A DNA stretch of 40,790 nucleotides from positions 1-40,790 of the forward strand of contig NZ_JZUE01000037.1 of assembly GCF_000969605.1 (NCBI RefSeq), written 5' to 3'. Each line of letters begins with the position of its first letter. The stretch's first letter is position 1. The notes under the pieces are model-generated. The model had not been told where the DNA came from. It worked only from the letters and a program-made list of their open reading frames with translations, and ran no database searches. Below, piece after piece: positions 33,659 to 40,790 of this stretch. Source of the stretch: Aquincola tertiaricarbonis (GTDB taxonomy: Bacteria; Pseudomonadota; Gammaproteobacteria; Burkholderiales; Burkholderiaceae_C). A program made the position numbers and the translations under genes.

Positions 33659-35152
33659 TCAGGCCCCCTTGGCCGAAGGCAGCTTCGACACCAGCCGCAG
33701 CGAGACCGTCAGCCCCTCGAGCTGGTAGTGCGGCCGCAGGAAGAACTTCGAGGTGTAGTAGCCCGGGTTGCCTTCGACTTCCTCCACCACCACCTCGGCG
33801 GCGGCCAGCGGCTTGCGGGCCTTGGTGGATTCCGACGAATGCGCCGGATCGCCGTCGACGTAGTTGAGGATCCAGTCCTGCAGCCAGCGCTGCACCTCGT
33901 CGCGCTCCTTGAAGGAGCCGATCTTGTCGCGCACGATGCACTTCAGGTAGTGCGCGAAGCGGCAGGTGGCGAACAGGTACGGCAGCCGCGCGGCCAGGTT
34001 GGCATTGGCGGTGGCGTCGGGGTCGTCGTATTCGGCGGGCTTCTGCAGCGACTGCGCGCCAATGAAGGCGGCGAAGTCGCTGTTCTTGCGGTGCACCAGC
34101 GGCATGAAGCCGTTCTTGGCCAGCTCGGCCTCGCGGCGGTCGCTGATCGAGATCTCGGTGGGGCACTTCATGTCCACGCCGCCATCGTCGGTGGGGAAGG
34201 TGTGCGTCGGCAGGCCCTCGACCGCGCCGCCGGACTCGATGCCGCGGATGCGCGAACACCAGCCGTATTCCTTGAAGGAGCGGTTGATGTTGGTGGCCAT
34301 CGCATAGGCTGCATTGGCCCAGGTGTACTTGCTGTGGTCGGCCGCGCCGGTGTCTTCCTCGAAGTTGAAGGCCTCCACCGGATTGGTGCGCGCACCGTAC
34401 GGCAGGCGCGACAGGAAGCGCGGCATCGCCAGGCCGATGTAGCGCGAATCGTCGGACTCGCGCAGCGAGCGCCAGGCGGCGTACTCGGGCGTGGTGAAGA
34501 TCTTGGTCAGGTCGCGCGGGTTGGCCAGCTCCTGCCAGCTGTCCATCTGCATCACGCTGGGCGAGGCGCCGGTGATGAAGGGTGCATGCGCGGCCGCGGC
34601 CACCTTGGCCATCTCGCCGAGCAGCTCCACGTCGGGCGCGCTCTGGTCGAAGTGGTAGTCGCCCACCAGGCATCCGAAGGGCTCGCCGCCGAACTGGCCG
34701 AACTCCTCCTCGTAAAGCTTCTTGAACAGCGGGCTCTGGTCCCAGGCCGTGCCCTTGTAGCGCTTGAGGGTCTTGCCGAGATCCTGCTTGCTGATGTTCA
34801 TCACGCGGATCTTCAGCATCTCGTCCGTCTCGGTGTTGTTGACGAGGTAATGCAGGCCTCGCCAGGCACCTTCGAGCTTCTGGAAATCGGCGTGGTGCAG
34901 GATCAGGTTGATCTGCTCCGACAGCTTCTTGTCGATCGCCGCGATCATGTCCTCGATCGTCTTGATCGTGTCCTTGCCGATCAGCTGCGTCTGCGACAAG
35001 GCCTGCTGGGCGAGCGTCTGCACGGCCTGCTCGACGGCGCTCTTGGCCTCGTCGCTCTTGGGCTTGAACTCCTTCTGCAGCAGCGAGGCAAGGTCGTTGC
35101 CTTCGAGACTGACCGCGGCCAATGCGGAAGGGCTGGTTTGGGCTTCTGCCAT
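33659..35152 (-). CDS. tssC: T6SS sheath protein TssC (large subunit)
   Basis: The 497-residue product is the large sheath subunit (VipB/ImpD). It carries HHADFQKLEGAWRGLHYLV, the FGCLVGDYHFDQ region, PRFLSRLPYGARTNPVEAF, WANAAYAMATNINRSF, RFAHYLKCIVRDKIGS and the C-terminal FFLRPHYQLEGLTVSLRLVSKLP. Length and motifs are typical. GGAG precedes the ATG at a longer spacing. It is followed by hcp and preceded by tssB at 40 bases. TssB and TssC form the contractile sheath that drives the Hcp tube outward and that ClpV later disassembles. Confidence 0.98.
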   Translation of the reverse strand: MAEAQTSPSALAAVSLEGNDLASLLQKEFKPKSDEAKSAVEQAVQTLAQQALSQTQLIGKDTIKTIEDMIAAIDKKLSEQINLILHHADFQKLEGAWRGLHYLVNNTETDEMLKIRVMNISKQDLGKTLKRYKGTAWDQSPLFKKLYEEEFGQFGGEPFGCLVGDYHFDQSAPDVELLGEMAKVAAAAHAPFITGASPSVMQMDSWQELANPRDLTKIFTTPEYAAWRSLRESDDSRYIGLAMPRFLSRLPYGARTNPVEAFNFEEDTGAADHSKYTWANAAYAMATNINRSFKEYGWCSRIRGIESGGAVEGLPTHTFPTDDGGVDMKCPTEISISDRREAELAKNGFMPLVHRKNSDFAAFIGAQSLQKPAEYDDPDATANANLAARLPYLFATCRFAHYLKCIVRDKIGSFKERDEVQRWLQDWILNYVDGDPAHSSESTKARKPLAAAEVVVEEVEGNPGYYTSKFFLRPHYQLEGLTVSLRLVSKLPSAKGA

Positions 35153-35192
35153 GGGTGTTGCTCCGGAATGCGGTGTCAGCGTGCGGCGCGCC

Positions 35193-35702
35193 TCAGGTGG
35201 CGCTGCCTTCGTCGGCCGGCTTGGCCGAGGCGGCCAGCGAGCCCAGCAGCGCCGGGTCGGCCAGCAGCTTGGCGATCAACTCCTCGGCGCCGCCCTTGCC
35301 GTCCATGTAGGTGACCAGGTTCTGCAGCTGCTCGCGCGCGGTCAGCAGCTTGTTCAGCGAATCGACCTTGCGCGCCACGGCCGCGGGCGAGAAGTCGTCC
35401 ATGCTGTCGAAGGACAGGTCGACGTTGATGTTGCCTTCGCCGGTGAGCGTGTTGGGCACCTGGAAGGCGACGCGCGGCTTCATCGACTTCATGCGGGCGT
35501 CGAAGTTGTCGACGTCGATCTCGAGGAACTTGCGGTCGGCCACCGGCGCCAGCGGATCCGCCGGCTTGCCCGACAGGTCGGACAGCACGCCCATCACGAA
35601 GGGCAGCTGCACCTTCTTCTCGGCGCCGTAGACCTCCACGTCGTACTCGATCTGAACCCGTGGCGCCCGGTTGCGGGCGATGAATTTCTGGCTGCTACCC
35701 AT
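35193..35702 (-). CDS. tssB: T6SS sheath protein TssB (small subunit)
   Basis: The 169-residue product is the small sheath subunit (VipA/ImpC-type). It begins MGSSQKFIARNRAPRVQI and contains YDVEVYGAEKKVQLPFVMG, VLSDLSG, KFLEIDVDNFDARM, VDLSFDSMDDFSPAAVARK and a C-terminal helix. AAGGAGTGAG is well placed before the ATG. The gene is 37 bases after tssA and 40 before tssC. TagJ, encoded downstream, is known in other systems to bind TssB. Confidence 0.98.
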   Translation of the reverse strand: MGSSQKFIARNRAPRVQIEYDVEVYGAEKKVQLPFVMGVLSDLSGKPADPLAPVADRKFLEIDVDNFDARMKSMKPRVAFQVPNTLTGEGNINVDLSFDSMDDFSPAAVARKVDSLNKLLTAREQLQNLVTYMDGKGGAEELIAKLLADPALLGSLAASAKPADEGSAT

Positions 35703-35739
35703 GACTCACTCCTTGGTTGAAAGGCCGGGCGCTGTGGCC

Positions 35740-36846
35740 CTACGCGGACTCGTCGTCCAGTTGCACGCTGTCGGGATCGACGCCCATCACACGGGCCACC
35801 TCGGCCAGTGCATCGGGCGCCAGCTCTTTCATGAGCTGCAGGAAGTTGCGGTTGATCATCCGCCGCGCCCGGCGCAACAGCAGCGGCGCGGGGTTGGTGG
35901 GCTCGGTGCGCTCGAGGAAGTCGCACACCATGTCGATGGCGCGGATGGCGTCGTCGCGGGTGGCCACGGTGCCCGACAGCCCCCGGCGCGGCGCGGCGCC
36001 CGACGTTGCAGCGCCGCCGCCATCCACCGCTGCAGCGCCGTCGTCCTGCGCCGCATCGGCGCCGGTGGCGTCGGCCGCGCCATCGGCGGCCTCGGCCGGC
36101 ATCACGCCCACCAGCATGTGCAGCAGCGACTGCAGCGGCTTGAAGTCGGGCGCGGATTCGATGCCGGCCTTGTCGTTGGCCAGGCTGGCCAGCGCCTTCA
36201 GCTGCGCCATCGCCTCCGACGGACTGCTGCGCAATGCAGGCTGCTGCCCCGCGGCCGCCGCCAGCATCTGCTGCAGCTGGTCGCGTGAGTAGTTGGCATC
36301 GCCTTCCTTGGCCGGCATCAGGCCCAGCGCCACTTCCACCGCCCGCACCCGCACTTCGCCGATGCCACGCTGGCTGAACAGCACCGCGCGGCGCACGTCG
36401 CCCACCAGGCCGTTGGATTCGCGCAGCAGGGCGAGCGCATTCATGCGGGCATAGGGATCGCCGTCGTCAGGATCGGGCAGCGGATGCAGCGTGTCCCAGA
36501 AGGCGTCGAGCAGGCCGTGCAGCAGGCGCAGGCCTTCGGGCAGCGCGGCGAAGCCTTCGAGGTGCACGCAGGCACGCACCCAGATGACGGCGATGCGCAG
36601 GTCGCGCGTGCGTTCCATCAGCGCTTCACAGCGCACCCGCACGTCGCGCCAGTCGGGCGGCACGGCGGCCTCGAACTGCGTCTCGGGCCGGCCGGCGGCG
36701 GCCTGGTTCAGCGCGAGGAAGTCGTTGTCGTATTCGAGGTCGGGGCCGCAGGGCGCGTCGTCGTCCGGCAGGGGTTGAAGCCAGCCGTCGATGGCACTGG
36801 TGCCCGTGAAACCGTCGCTCACTTCGACATCCTCAGCATCGATCAC
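35740..36846 (-). CDS. tssA: T6SS assembly protein TssA
   Basis: The 368-residue product has the ImpA N-terminal domain (GWLQPLPDDDAPCGPDLEYDNDFLAL, then DWRDVRVRCEALMERTRDLRIAV and the LPDPDDGDPYARMNAL region). An Ala-rich linker (about 255-290) leads to a C-terminal helical domain that includes ARRMINRNFLQLMKEL. It is a short-type TssA, which helps start and orient sheath growth. The start is GTG at 36846; no nearby in-frame ATG fits, and the ribosome binding site is weak. It is the first gene of the main T6SS operon and is divergent from the two-partner secretion genes. Confidence 0.93.
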   Translation of the reverse strand: MIDAEDVEVSDGFTGTSAIDGWLQPLPDDDAPCGPDLEYDNDFLALNQAAAGRPETQFEAAVPPDWRDVRVRCEALMERTRDLRIAVIWVRACVHLEGFAALPEGLRLLHGLLDAFWDTLHPLPDPDDGDPYARMNALALLRESNGLVGDVRRAVLFSQRGIGEVRVRAVEVALGLMPAKEGDANYSRDQLQQMLAAAAGQQPALRSSPSEAMAQLKALASLANDKAGIESAPDFKPLQSLLHMLVGVMPAEAADGAADATGADAAQDDGAAAVDGGGAATSGAAPRRGLSGTVATRDDAIRAIDMVCDFLERTEPTNPAPLLLRRARRMINRNFLQLMKELAPDALAEVARVMGVDPDSVQLDDESA

Positions 36847-36865
36847 GCCCCGTTGGTTTTATGTT

Positions 36866-36890
36866 GTGCACTTGCTACAAAGGTATGCAC
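36866..36890. promoter_or_regulatory. Inverted repeat in the tssA/tpsB intergenic region
   Basis: GTGCA (36866-36870) and TGCAC (36886-36890) form a short inverted repeat with 15 bases between, just ahead of tssA. The 207-bp gap also has a perfect TTGACA on the minus strand (36973-36968), but I see no convincing -10 at the right distance. This short AT-richer stretch is the best candidate for promoters or operators of both directions. Confidence 0.35.
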
Positions 36891-37053
36891 TATTTGCAGC
36901 CCCCGCAGCGAGGCGCGAGTGTCGCAGTGTTCCGTGACCGTGAAAAGTGCCGCGAGTCGTTCTTATTGATGTCAACCCGTTGGGGGATAAGGAAGCGTGA
37001 ACTCCTTCGCTACCATGCGCCCGCAGTCGGCAATGCCGCCCTTGGGGGGGACG

Positions 37054-38811
37054 ATGAAAATAGATGGGGCTCAGCGGCAATCCAGCACGTTCCAGGCAGC
37101 CGCCGGGCGGCGGACGTGGCCTGCGTGCCTGCTGCTGGCGGGCCTGTTCCATGGCGGCGCACAAGCCCAGCAGCCGCCCGAGCGGCCGCTGCCGGTGGTG
37201 CCCACGCCTTCGGAGCTGGCGCCGCGTGCATTGCCGTCGCTGGCCGACACGCCGGGCCTGCCGCCGCAGCCGGTGCCGCGCGAGCTGGCCAAGCCGCAGG
37301 ACGACATCGCCATCGACGTGACCGCCTATGCGGTGTCGCCGGATGCCCCGCCGGAATTGCGCGCCGCGCTTCCGGCGCTGACCGCGGCCTACGTGGGTCG
37401 CGGCCGCTCCTATGAAGACCTGGTCAATGCGGCCACGGAGGTCACGCGCTTCCTGCAGCGGGAGCTGGGCTATTACCTGGGTTATGCCTACCTGCCGGAG
37501 CAGACGCCGGAAGGCGGGGTCATCCGCATCGCATTGCTGGAAGGCCGGCTCGACCGGGTGGAGCTGAACTGGCGCGATGGCCTGCCGGTCAAGCGCGAGG
37601 TGGTGGAGGCCTACCTGGCGCGCCTGAAGCCGGGCGACATCCTGCGGGTGCGCGAGGTGGAGCGGGTGGTGTTCCTCCTGAACGACCTGCGCGGCATCAC
37701 CGCCCGCTTCGACGTGAAGACCGGCTCGGTGCCCGGCACCGCCACGCTGGTGGTCACGCCCACCGCCGAGGCCCGCTGGACCGGCAAGCTCGACGTGGAC
37801 CTCAACGGCTCGCGCTTCCTGGGCACCGAGCGCATCGGGGGCCTGGTCTCGGGCAACAGCCTGCTGAGCCGCGGCGATGCGCTGACGCTCAATGCGCTCA
37901 CCAGCTTCGACCGCGGGCTGAGCTTCGCGCTGGCCGGCTATACCCTGCCCATCGGCAGCGACGGGCTGAAGGTGGGGGCTTCCATTTCGGCGGTGCGCTA
38001 CCAGCTGGACGAGGAGGAGTTCCCGCTCGACGTCAACGGCGACGCGCTGAACCTCACCGCCTATGCGCTGTACCCGCTGGTGCGTTCGCGCAACCTCAAC
38101 ACCTTCGTGGTGGGCTCCTTCGAGCACAAGCGGTACGAAGACCGCCGCGACGTCACCCGCAGCGAGGACAAGAAGCGCGTGGACAGCCTGACCCTGGGCA
38201 CCACCGGCGACTTCCGCGACAGCCTGCTGAGCGGCGGCGTCAACACCTACGAGGCCAACATCGCGCTGGGCCGCGTGCGTTATCCCGGCGGCACGCCCGC
38301 CGGGCTGGACGACGACGAGCACTACCGCAAGCTGATGCTGGCCTTCAGCCGGCTGCAGAACATCGTGGACCAGCGGCTGCTGCTGTACATCGCGCTGCGG
38401 GCGCAGCAGGCGTTCTCCAACCTGGACACCACCGAGCAGTTCCGACTGGGCGGGCCCGACGGCGTGCGTGGCTTCGCGCCCGGCGAAGGCACCGGCGACA
38501 GCGGCCAGTTGATGACGCTGGAGCTGCGGCTGCTGCCGCCGGAGAGCTGGCTCGGGTCGCTGTCGCGCGAGGTGGTGTTCGGCGTGTTCTACGACGCGGG
38601 CCGGGTGAAGTTCCGGCATGACGCTTCGTCCCGGCCGGCGGGCTTCGACAACGCGGCCACCTACACGGCGGCCGGGCTGGCGGTGTCGTGGGTGCGGCCT
38701 GGTGGTTATGCGCTGCGGGCCAGCCTGGCCAAGCCGCTGGTGGGCACGCCGCGCGCGGATGCCCGCGAGCGCGACCCGCGCCTGTACCTGCAATTCAGCA
38801 AGCTGTTCTGA
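37054..38811 (+). CDS. Two-partner secretion outer-membrane transporter (ShlB/FhaC/HecB family)
   Basis: The 585-residue product is a TpsB transporter that moves a large TpsA protein across the outer membrane. After a signal peptide (WPACLLLAGLFHGGAQA) it has a Pro-rich linker and two POTRA domains (about 85-240; YVGRGRSYEDLVNAATEVT, GYAYLPEQTPEGGVIRIALLEGRLD). A 16-strand type beta-barrel with the hallmark RLGGPDGVRGF follows, ending in a phenylalanine (LFQ-type end, LQFSKLF). I chose ATG 37054 (preceded by GGGGGGACG); a GTG at 36997 with AAGGA is an alternative but makes an overlong signal region. It lies 41 bases before the exoprotein gene and shares its upstream gap with tssA. Confidence 0.94.
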   Translation: MKIDGAQRQSSTFQAAAGRRTWPACLLLAGLFHGGAQAQQPPERPLPVVPTPSELAPRALPSLADTPGLPPQPVPRELAKPQDDIAIDVTAYAVSPDAPPELRAALPALTAAYVGRGRSYEDLVNAATEVTRFLQRELGYYLGYAYLPEQTPEGGVIRIALLEGRLDRVELNWRDGLPVKREVVEAYLARLKPGDILRVREVERVVFLLNDLRGITARFDVKTGSVPGTATLVVTPTAEARWTGKLDVDLNGSRFLGTERIGGLVSGNSLLSRGDALTLNALTSFDRGLSFALAGYTLPIGSDGLKVGASISAVRYQLDEEEFPLDVNGDALNLTAYALYPLVRSRNLNTFVVGSFEHKRYEDRRDVTRSEDKKRVDSLTLGTTGDFRDSLLSGGVNTYEANIALGRVRYPGGTPAGLDDDEHYRKLMLAFSRLQNIVDQRLLLYIALRAQQAFSNLDTTEQFRLGGPDGVRGFAPGEGTGDSGQLMTLELRLLPPESWLGSLSREVVFGVFYDAGRVKFRHDASSRPAGFDNAATYTAAGLAVSWVRPGGYALRASLAKPLVGTPRADARERDPRLYLQFSKLF

Positions 38812-38852
38812 ACTGGATGGCGGCCGCCGGCGGCCGCACGAGGGGTTATGCC

Positions 38853-40790
38853 ATGCGTGAACGCTCCCACCCACACCATCGGCCGGTCCTGCGGCGTGCC
38901 GCGCGGCCGCTGGCCACGGCGCTGAAGCCGGTGTGCCTGGCCGCCGCGCTGGCGGCCGGTGCGCTGCCGGCGCAGGCGCTGCCCACCGGCGCGCAGGTGA
39001 CTGCCGGCCAGGTGCAGGTGGGCACGCCGCAGGGCGGGCAGCTGGTCATCCGCCAGACCACCGGCAAGGCCGGCATCGACTGGCAGGGCTTCTCCATCGG
39101 CGCCGGCGAGCGGGTGCAGGTGCAGCAGCCCGGCGCCTCGTCCATCCTGTTCAACCGCGTGGTGGGAGCCGAGCCCAGCGTGATCCTGGGGCAGCTGCAG
39201 GCCAATGGCCGGGTGTTCCTGTCCAACCCGCGCGGCATCCTGTTCGGCGCCGGCTCGCAGGTGGACGTGGGCGGCCTCGTGGCCACCACGCTGAACCTCG
39301 ATCCGCAGGCGCTGGCCAACGGTCGCTACCAGCTCACGCGCGGGCTGGACCAGCCGGGCGAGCTGCGGGCCGAAGGCGACATCCGCGCCAGCGGCACCGT
39401 GGCCCTGGTAGGGCCGACGCTGGTGCAGGGCGGCCACATCAGCGGCGCCCGGGTAGGCCTGGCCGCGGCCGGCGCGGTGCAGGTGGACGTGGAGGGCGAC
39501 GGCCTCATCTTCTTCCACATGCGGCACGAAGACCTGGCCACGCGATTGTCGGTGCTGGGCCAGGTGCTGGCCGATGGCGGCAGCGTGGAAGCGCGCGCCG
39601 TGGCCCGCAGCGGCTTTGCCGACACGGTGCTGAACATGGACGGCATCGTGCGTGCGCGCAGCATCGGCCAGCGTGAAGGCCGCGTGGTGATCGACGGCGG
39701 CAGCGCCGGCATCACCACCATGGCCGGCACGGTGGACGTGAGCGGCCAGCAGCCCGGCCAACAGGGCGGGCAGGCCGAACTGCTGGGCGAGAAGCTGCTG
39801 CTCTCGGGCACCGCCCGCATCGATGCCCGCGGCGACGCGGGCGGCGGCACCGTGCTGGTGGGCGGGAACTGGCAGGGCCAGGGTCCGCAGCCCAATGCGC
39901 GCATGACGGCCGTGGCCGCCGGCGCGCAGATCGACGCCAGCGCCCGGCGCAGCGGCGACGGCGGCACGGTGGTGGTGTGGTCGGACGAGGCCACGCGCTA
40001 CCAGGGCCGCATCGCTGCGCGCGGTGGCGAGGCAGGCGGAGATGGCGGGCAGGTGGAGGTGTCCGGCAAGCGGTTCCTGGACTACCAGGGCAGCGCGGAC
40101 CTGCTGGCCCCGAAGGGCCGCAGCGGCCGGCTGCTGCTCGACCCGACCAACATCACCATCGACGATCTGGCCACGCCCGATGTGAACGACGACGGTGTCA
40201 GCGAAGACCTCGGCAGCCCCACGCTGGCTTTTGCCGACCCCGGCACCAACAGCCGCATCAGCGCCAGCGCGGTGCAGACGCAACTCGGCGCCGGCTCGGT
40301 CACGCTGCAGGCGACCAACGACCTGTTCGTCAACAGCACCATCACCTCCACCAACGGCTCGTCGCTCACGCTGCAGGCGGGCAACAACATCAATGTGGCC
40401 GCCGCGATCTCGGTGACCGGTGCGGGCGCCAACCTCACCTTGTCCGCCAACGATGCCGGCGGGCCGGCCAGTGGTGCCGGCCGGGTGGCGCTGGGCGCCG
40501 CGGTGACGGCAGCCGGCACCGTCTCCATCACCCAGGGCGTCAGCAGCACGCCGCATCAGCTGGGCGCCGACATCAGCGCCACCAGCCTGGTGCTGGACGG
40601 CGCGGCCACGCTGGTGAACCCGCGCATCTGGACGCTCAGCGGTGCCTCCACCGTCGCCGCATCGCTCGGCGGTGCCGGCACGCTCACCCAGGCCGGCGGC
40701 GGCAGCCTGGTGCTCACCGGCGCCAACAGCTTCGGCGGCCTCACCATCAACGCCGGCAACACGCTGCAGGTGGGCAACGGCGGCACCACC
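38853..40790 (+). CDS. Two-partner secretion exoprotein, filamentous haemagglutinin-like (5' part only)
   Basis: The frame stays open for 646 codons to the end of the window. A signal peptide (CLAAALAAGALPAQA) is followed by a TPS secretion domain: VTAGQVQVG, GIDWQGFSIGAGE, LFNRVVGAEPSVILGQLQANG, FLSNPRGILFGAGSQVDVGGLV. These are the standard recognition features for the adjacent transporter. Later come SGRLLLDPTNITID, typical of haemagglutinin-type adhesins, and low-complexity Ser/Thr/Ala/Gly beta-helix repeats. GAGGGG lies about eight bases before the ATG. The product is probably a large surface adhesin or contact-dependent toxin, but the C-terminus that would decide this is outside the window. 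Confidence 0.92.
   Translation, partial: MRERSHPHHRPVLRRAARPLATALKPVCLAAALAAGALPAQALPTGAQVTAGQVQVGTPQGGQLVIRQTTGKAGIDWQGFSIGAGERVQVQQPGASSILFNRVVGAEPSVILGQLQANGRVFLSNPRGILFGAGSQVDVGGLVATTLNLDPQALANGRYQLTRGLDQPGELRAEGDIRASGTVALVGPTLVQGGHISGARVGLAAAGAVQVDVEGDGLIFFHMRHEDLATRLSVLGQVLADGGSVEARAVARSGFADTVLNMDGIVRARSIGQREGRVVIDGGSAGITTMAGTVDVSGQQPGQQGGQAELLGEKLLLSGTARIDARGDAGGGTVLVGGNWQGQGPQPNARMTAVAAGAQIDASARRSGDGGTVVVWSDEATRYQGRIAARGGEAGGDGGQVEVSGKRFLDYQGSADLLAPKGRSGRLLLDPTNITIDDLATPDVNDDGVSEDLGSPTLAFADPGTNSRISASAVQTQLGAGSVTLQATNDLFVNSTITSTNGSSLTLQAGNNINVAAAISVTGAGANLTLSANDAGGPASGAGRVALGAAVTAAGTVSITQGVSSTPHQLGADISATSLVLDGAATLVNPRIWTLSGASTVAASLGGAGTLTQAGGGSLVLTGANSFGGLTINAGNTLQVGNGGTT
40674..40790 (+). 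repeat. Passenger-associated (autotransporter-type) beta-strand repeat at the window edge
   Basis: In the exoprotein frame the last translated residues (GGAGTLTQAGGGSLVLTG, ANSFGGLTINAG, TLQVGNGG) match the consensus of the passenger-associated transport repeat known from classical autotransporters. Only one copy is visible before the window ends. More copies would be expected downstream. Confidence 0.65.

Noticed and set aside
36847-37053. Sigma-54 promoter before tssA
   Set aside because: I looked for the GG-N10-GC pattern with flanking consensus bases and found no convincing site on either strand, and no sigma-54 activator gene lies in the window.

Overview
This window is very GC-rich DNA (sampled lines count to roughly 62-72% G+C) with gene families and codon use typical of a betaproteobacterium of the order Burkholderiales (a Rubrivivax/Ideonella/Leptothrix-like organism). 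That placement is an inference from protein style and GC content; there is no rRNA or other marker to confirm it. About 25 kb or more is a single, apparently intact type VI secretion system (T6SS) locus.

Layout. Positions 1-30 are the 3' end of a tRNA-Gly gene, followed by a clear terminator. Positions 100-3208 are housekeeping genes: a LysR regulator divergent from mmsA (methylmalonate-semialdehyde dehydrogenase), which overlaps ubiC (chorismate lyase). From 36846 down to 3201 nearly everything lies on the minus strand. First comes the sheath/tube/baseplate block tssA-tssB-tssC-hcp-hcp2-tagJ-tssE-tssF-tssG-clpV. Next is an accessory and cargo block: a PI-PLC-like phospholipase, a TPR-methyltransferase fusion, vgrG, a candidate nuclease effector, two small TPR proteins and three proteins I cannot assign. 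Then come tagH (FHA), pppA (phosphatase) and a PAAR-like DUF4280 protein. Last are the membrane complex and its control genes: tssK-tssL-tssM-tagF-kinase. A single plus-strand gene, an OmpA-family periplasmic protein at 12331-12888, interrupts this direction and splits the locus into at least two transcription units. Positions 37054-40790 hold a divergent two-partner secretion pair: an ShlB/FhaC-type outer-membrane transporter and the start of a large haemagglutinin-like exoprotein that runs off the window.

How the parts fit. TssBC form the sheath, Hcp the tube, VgrG with the PAAR-like protein the spike, TssEFGK with TssA the baseplate, TssLM the envelope anchor, and ClpV with TagJ recycle the sheath. 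Kinase, phosphatase, FHA protein and TagF together make a complete-looking threonine-phosphorylation control circuit. A D-x-R-T-hydrophobic-I/F-x-P motif recurs in the kinase, TssL and the FHA protein, which may mark its targets. TssJ, the outer-membrane lipoprotein, was not found; TssL carries its own peptidoglycan-binding domain and an extra OmpA protein is present. The least understood parts are the cargo region 15847-20955 (toxin candidate, TPR proteins, three unassigned proteins) and the phospholipase and methyltransferase genes at 23027-25442. These are where I would look for undescribed biology.
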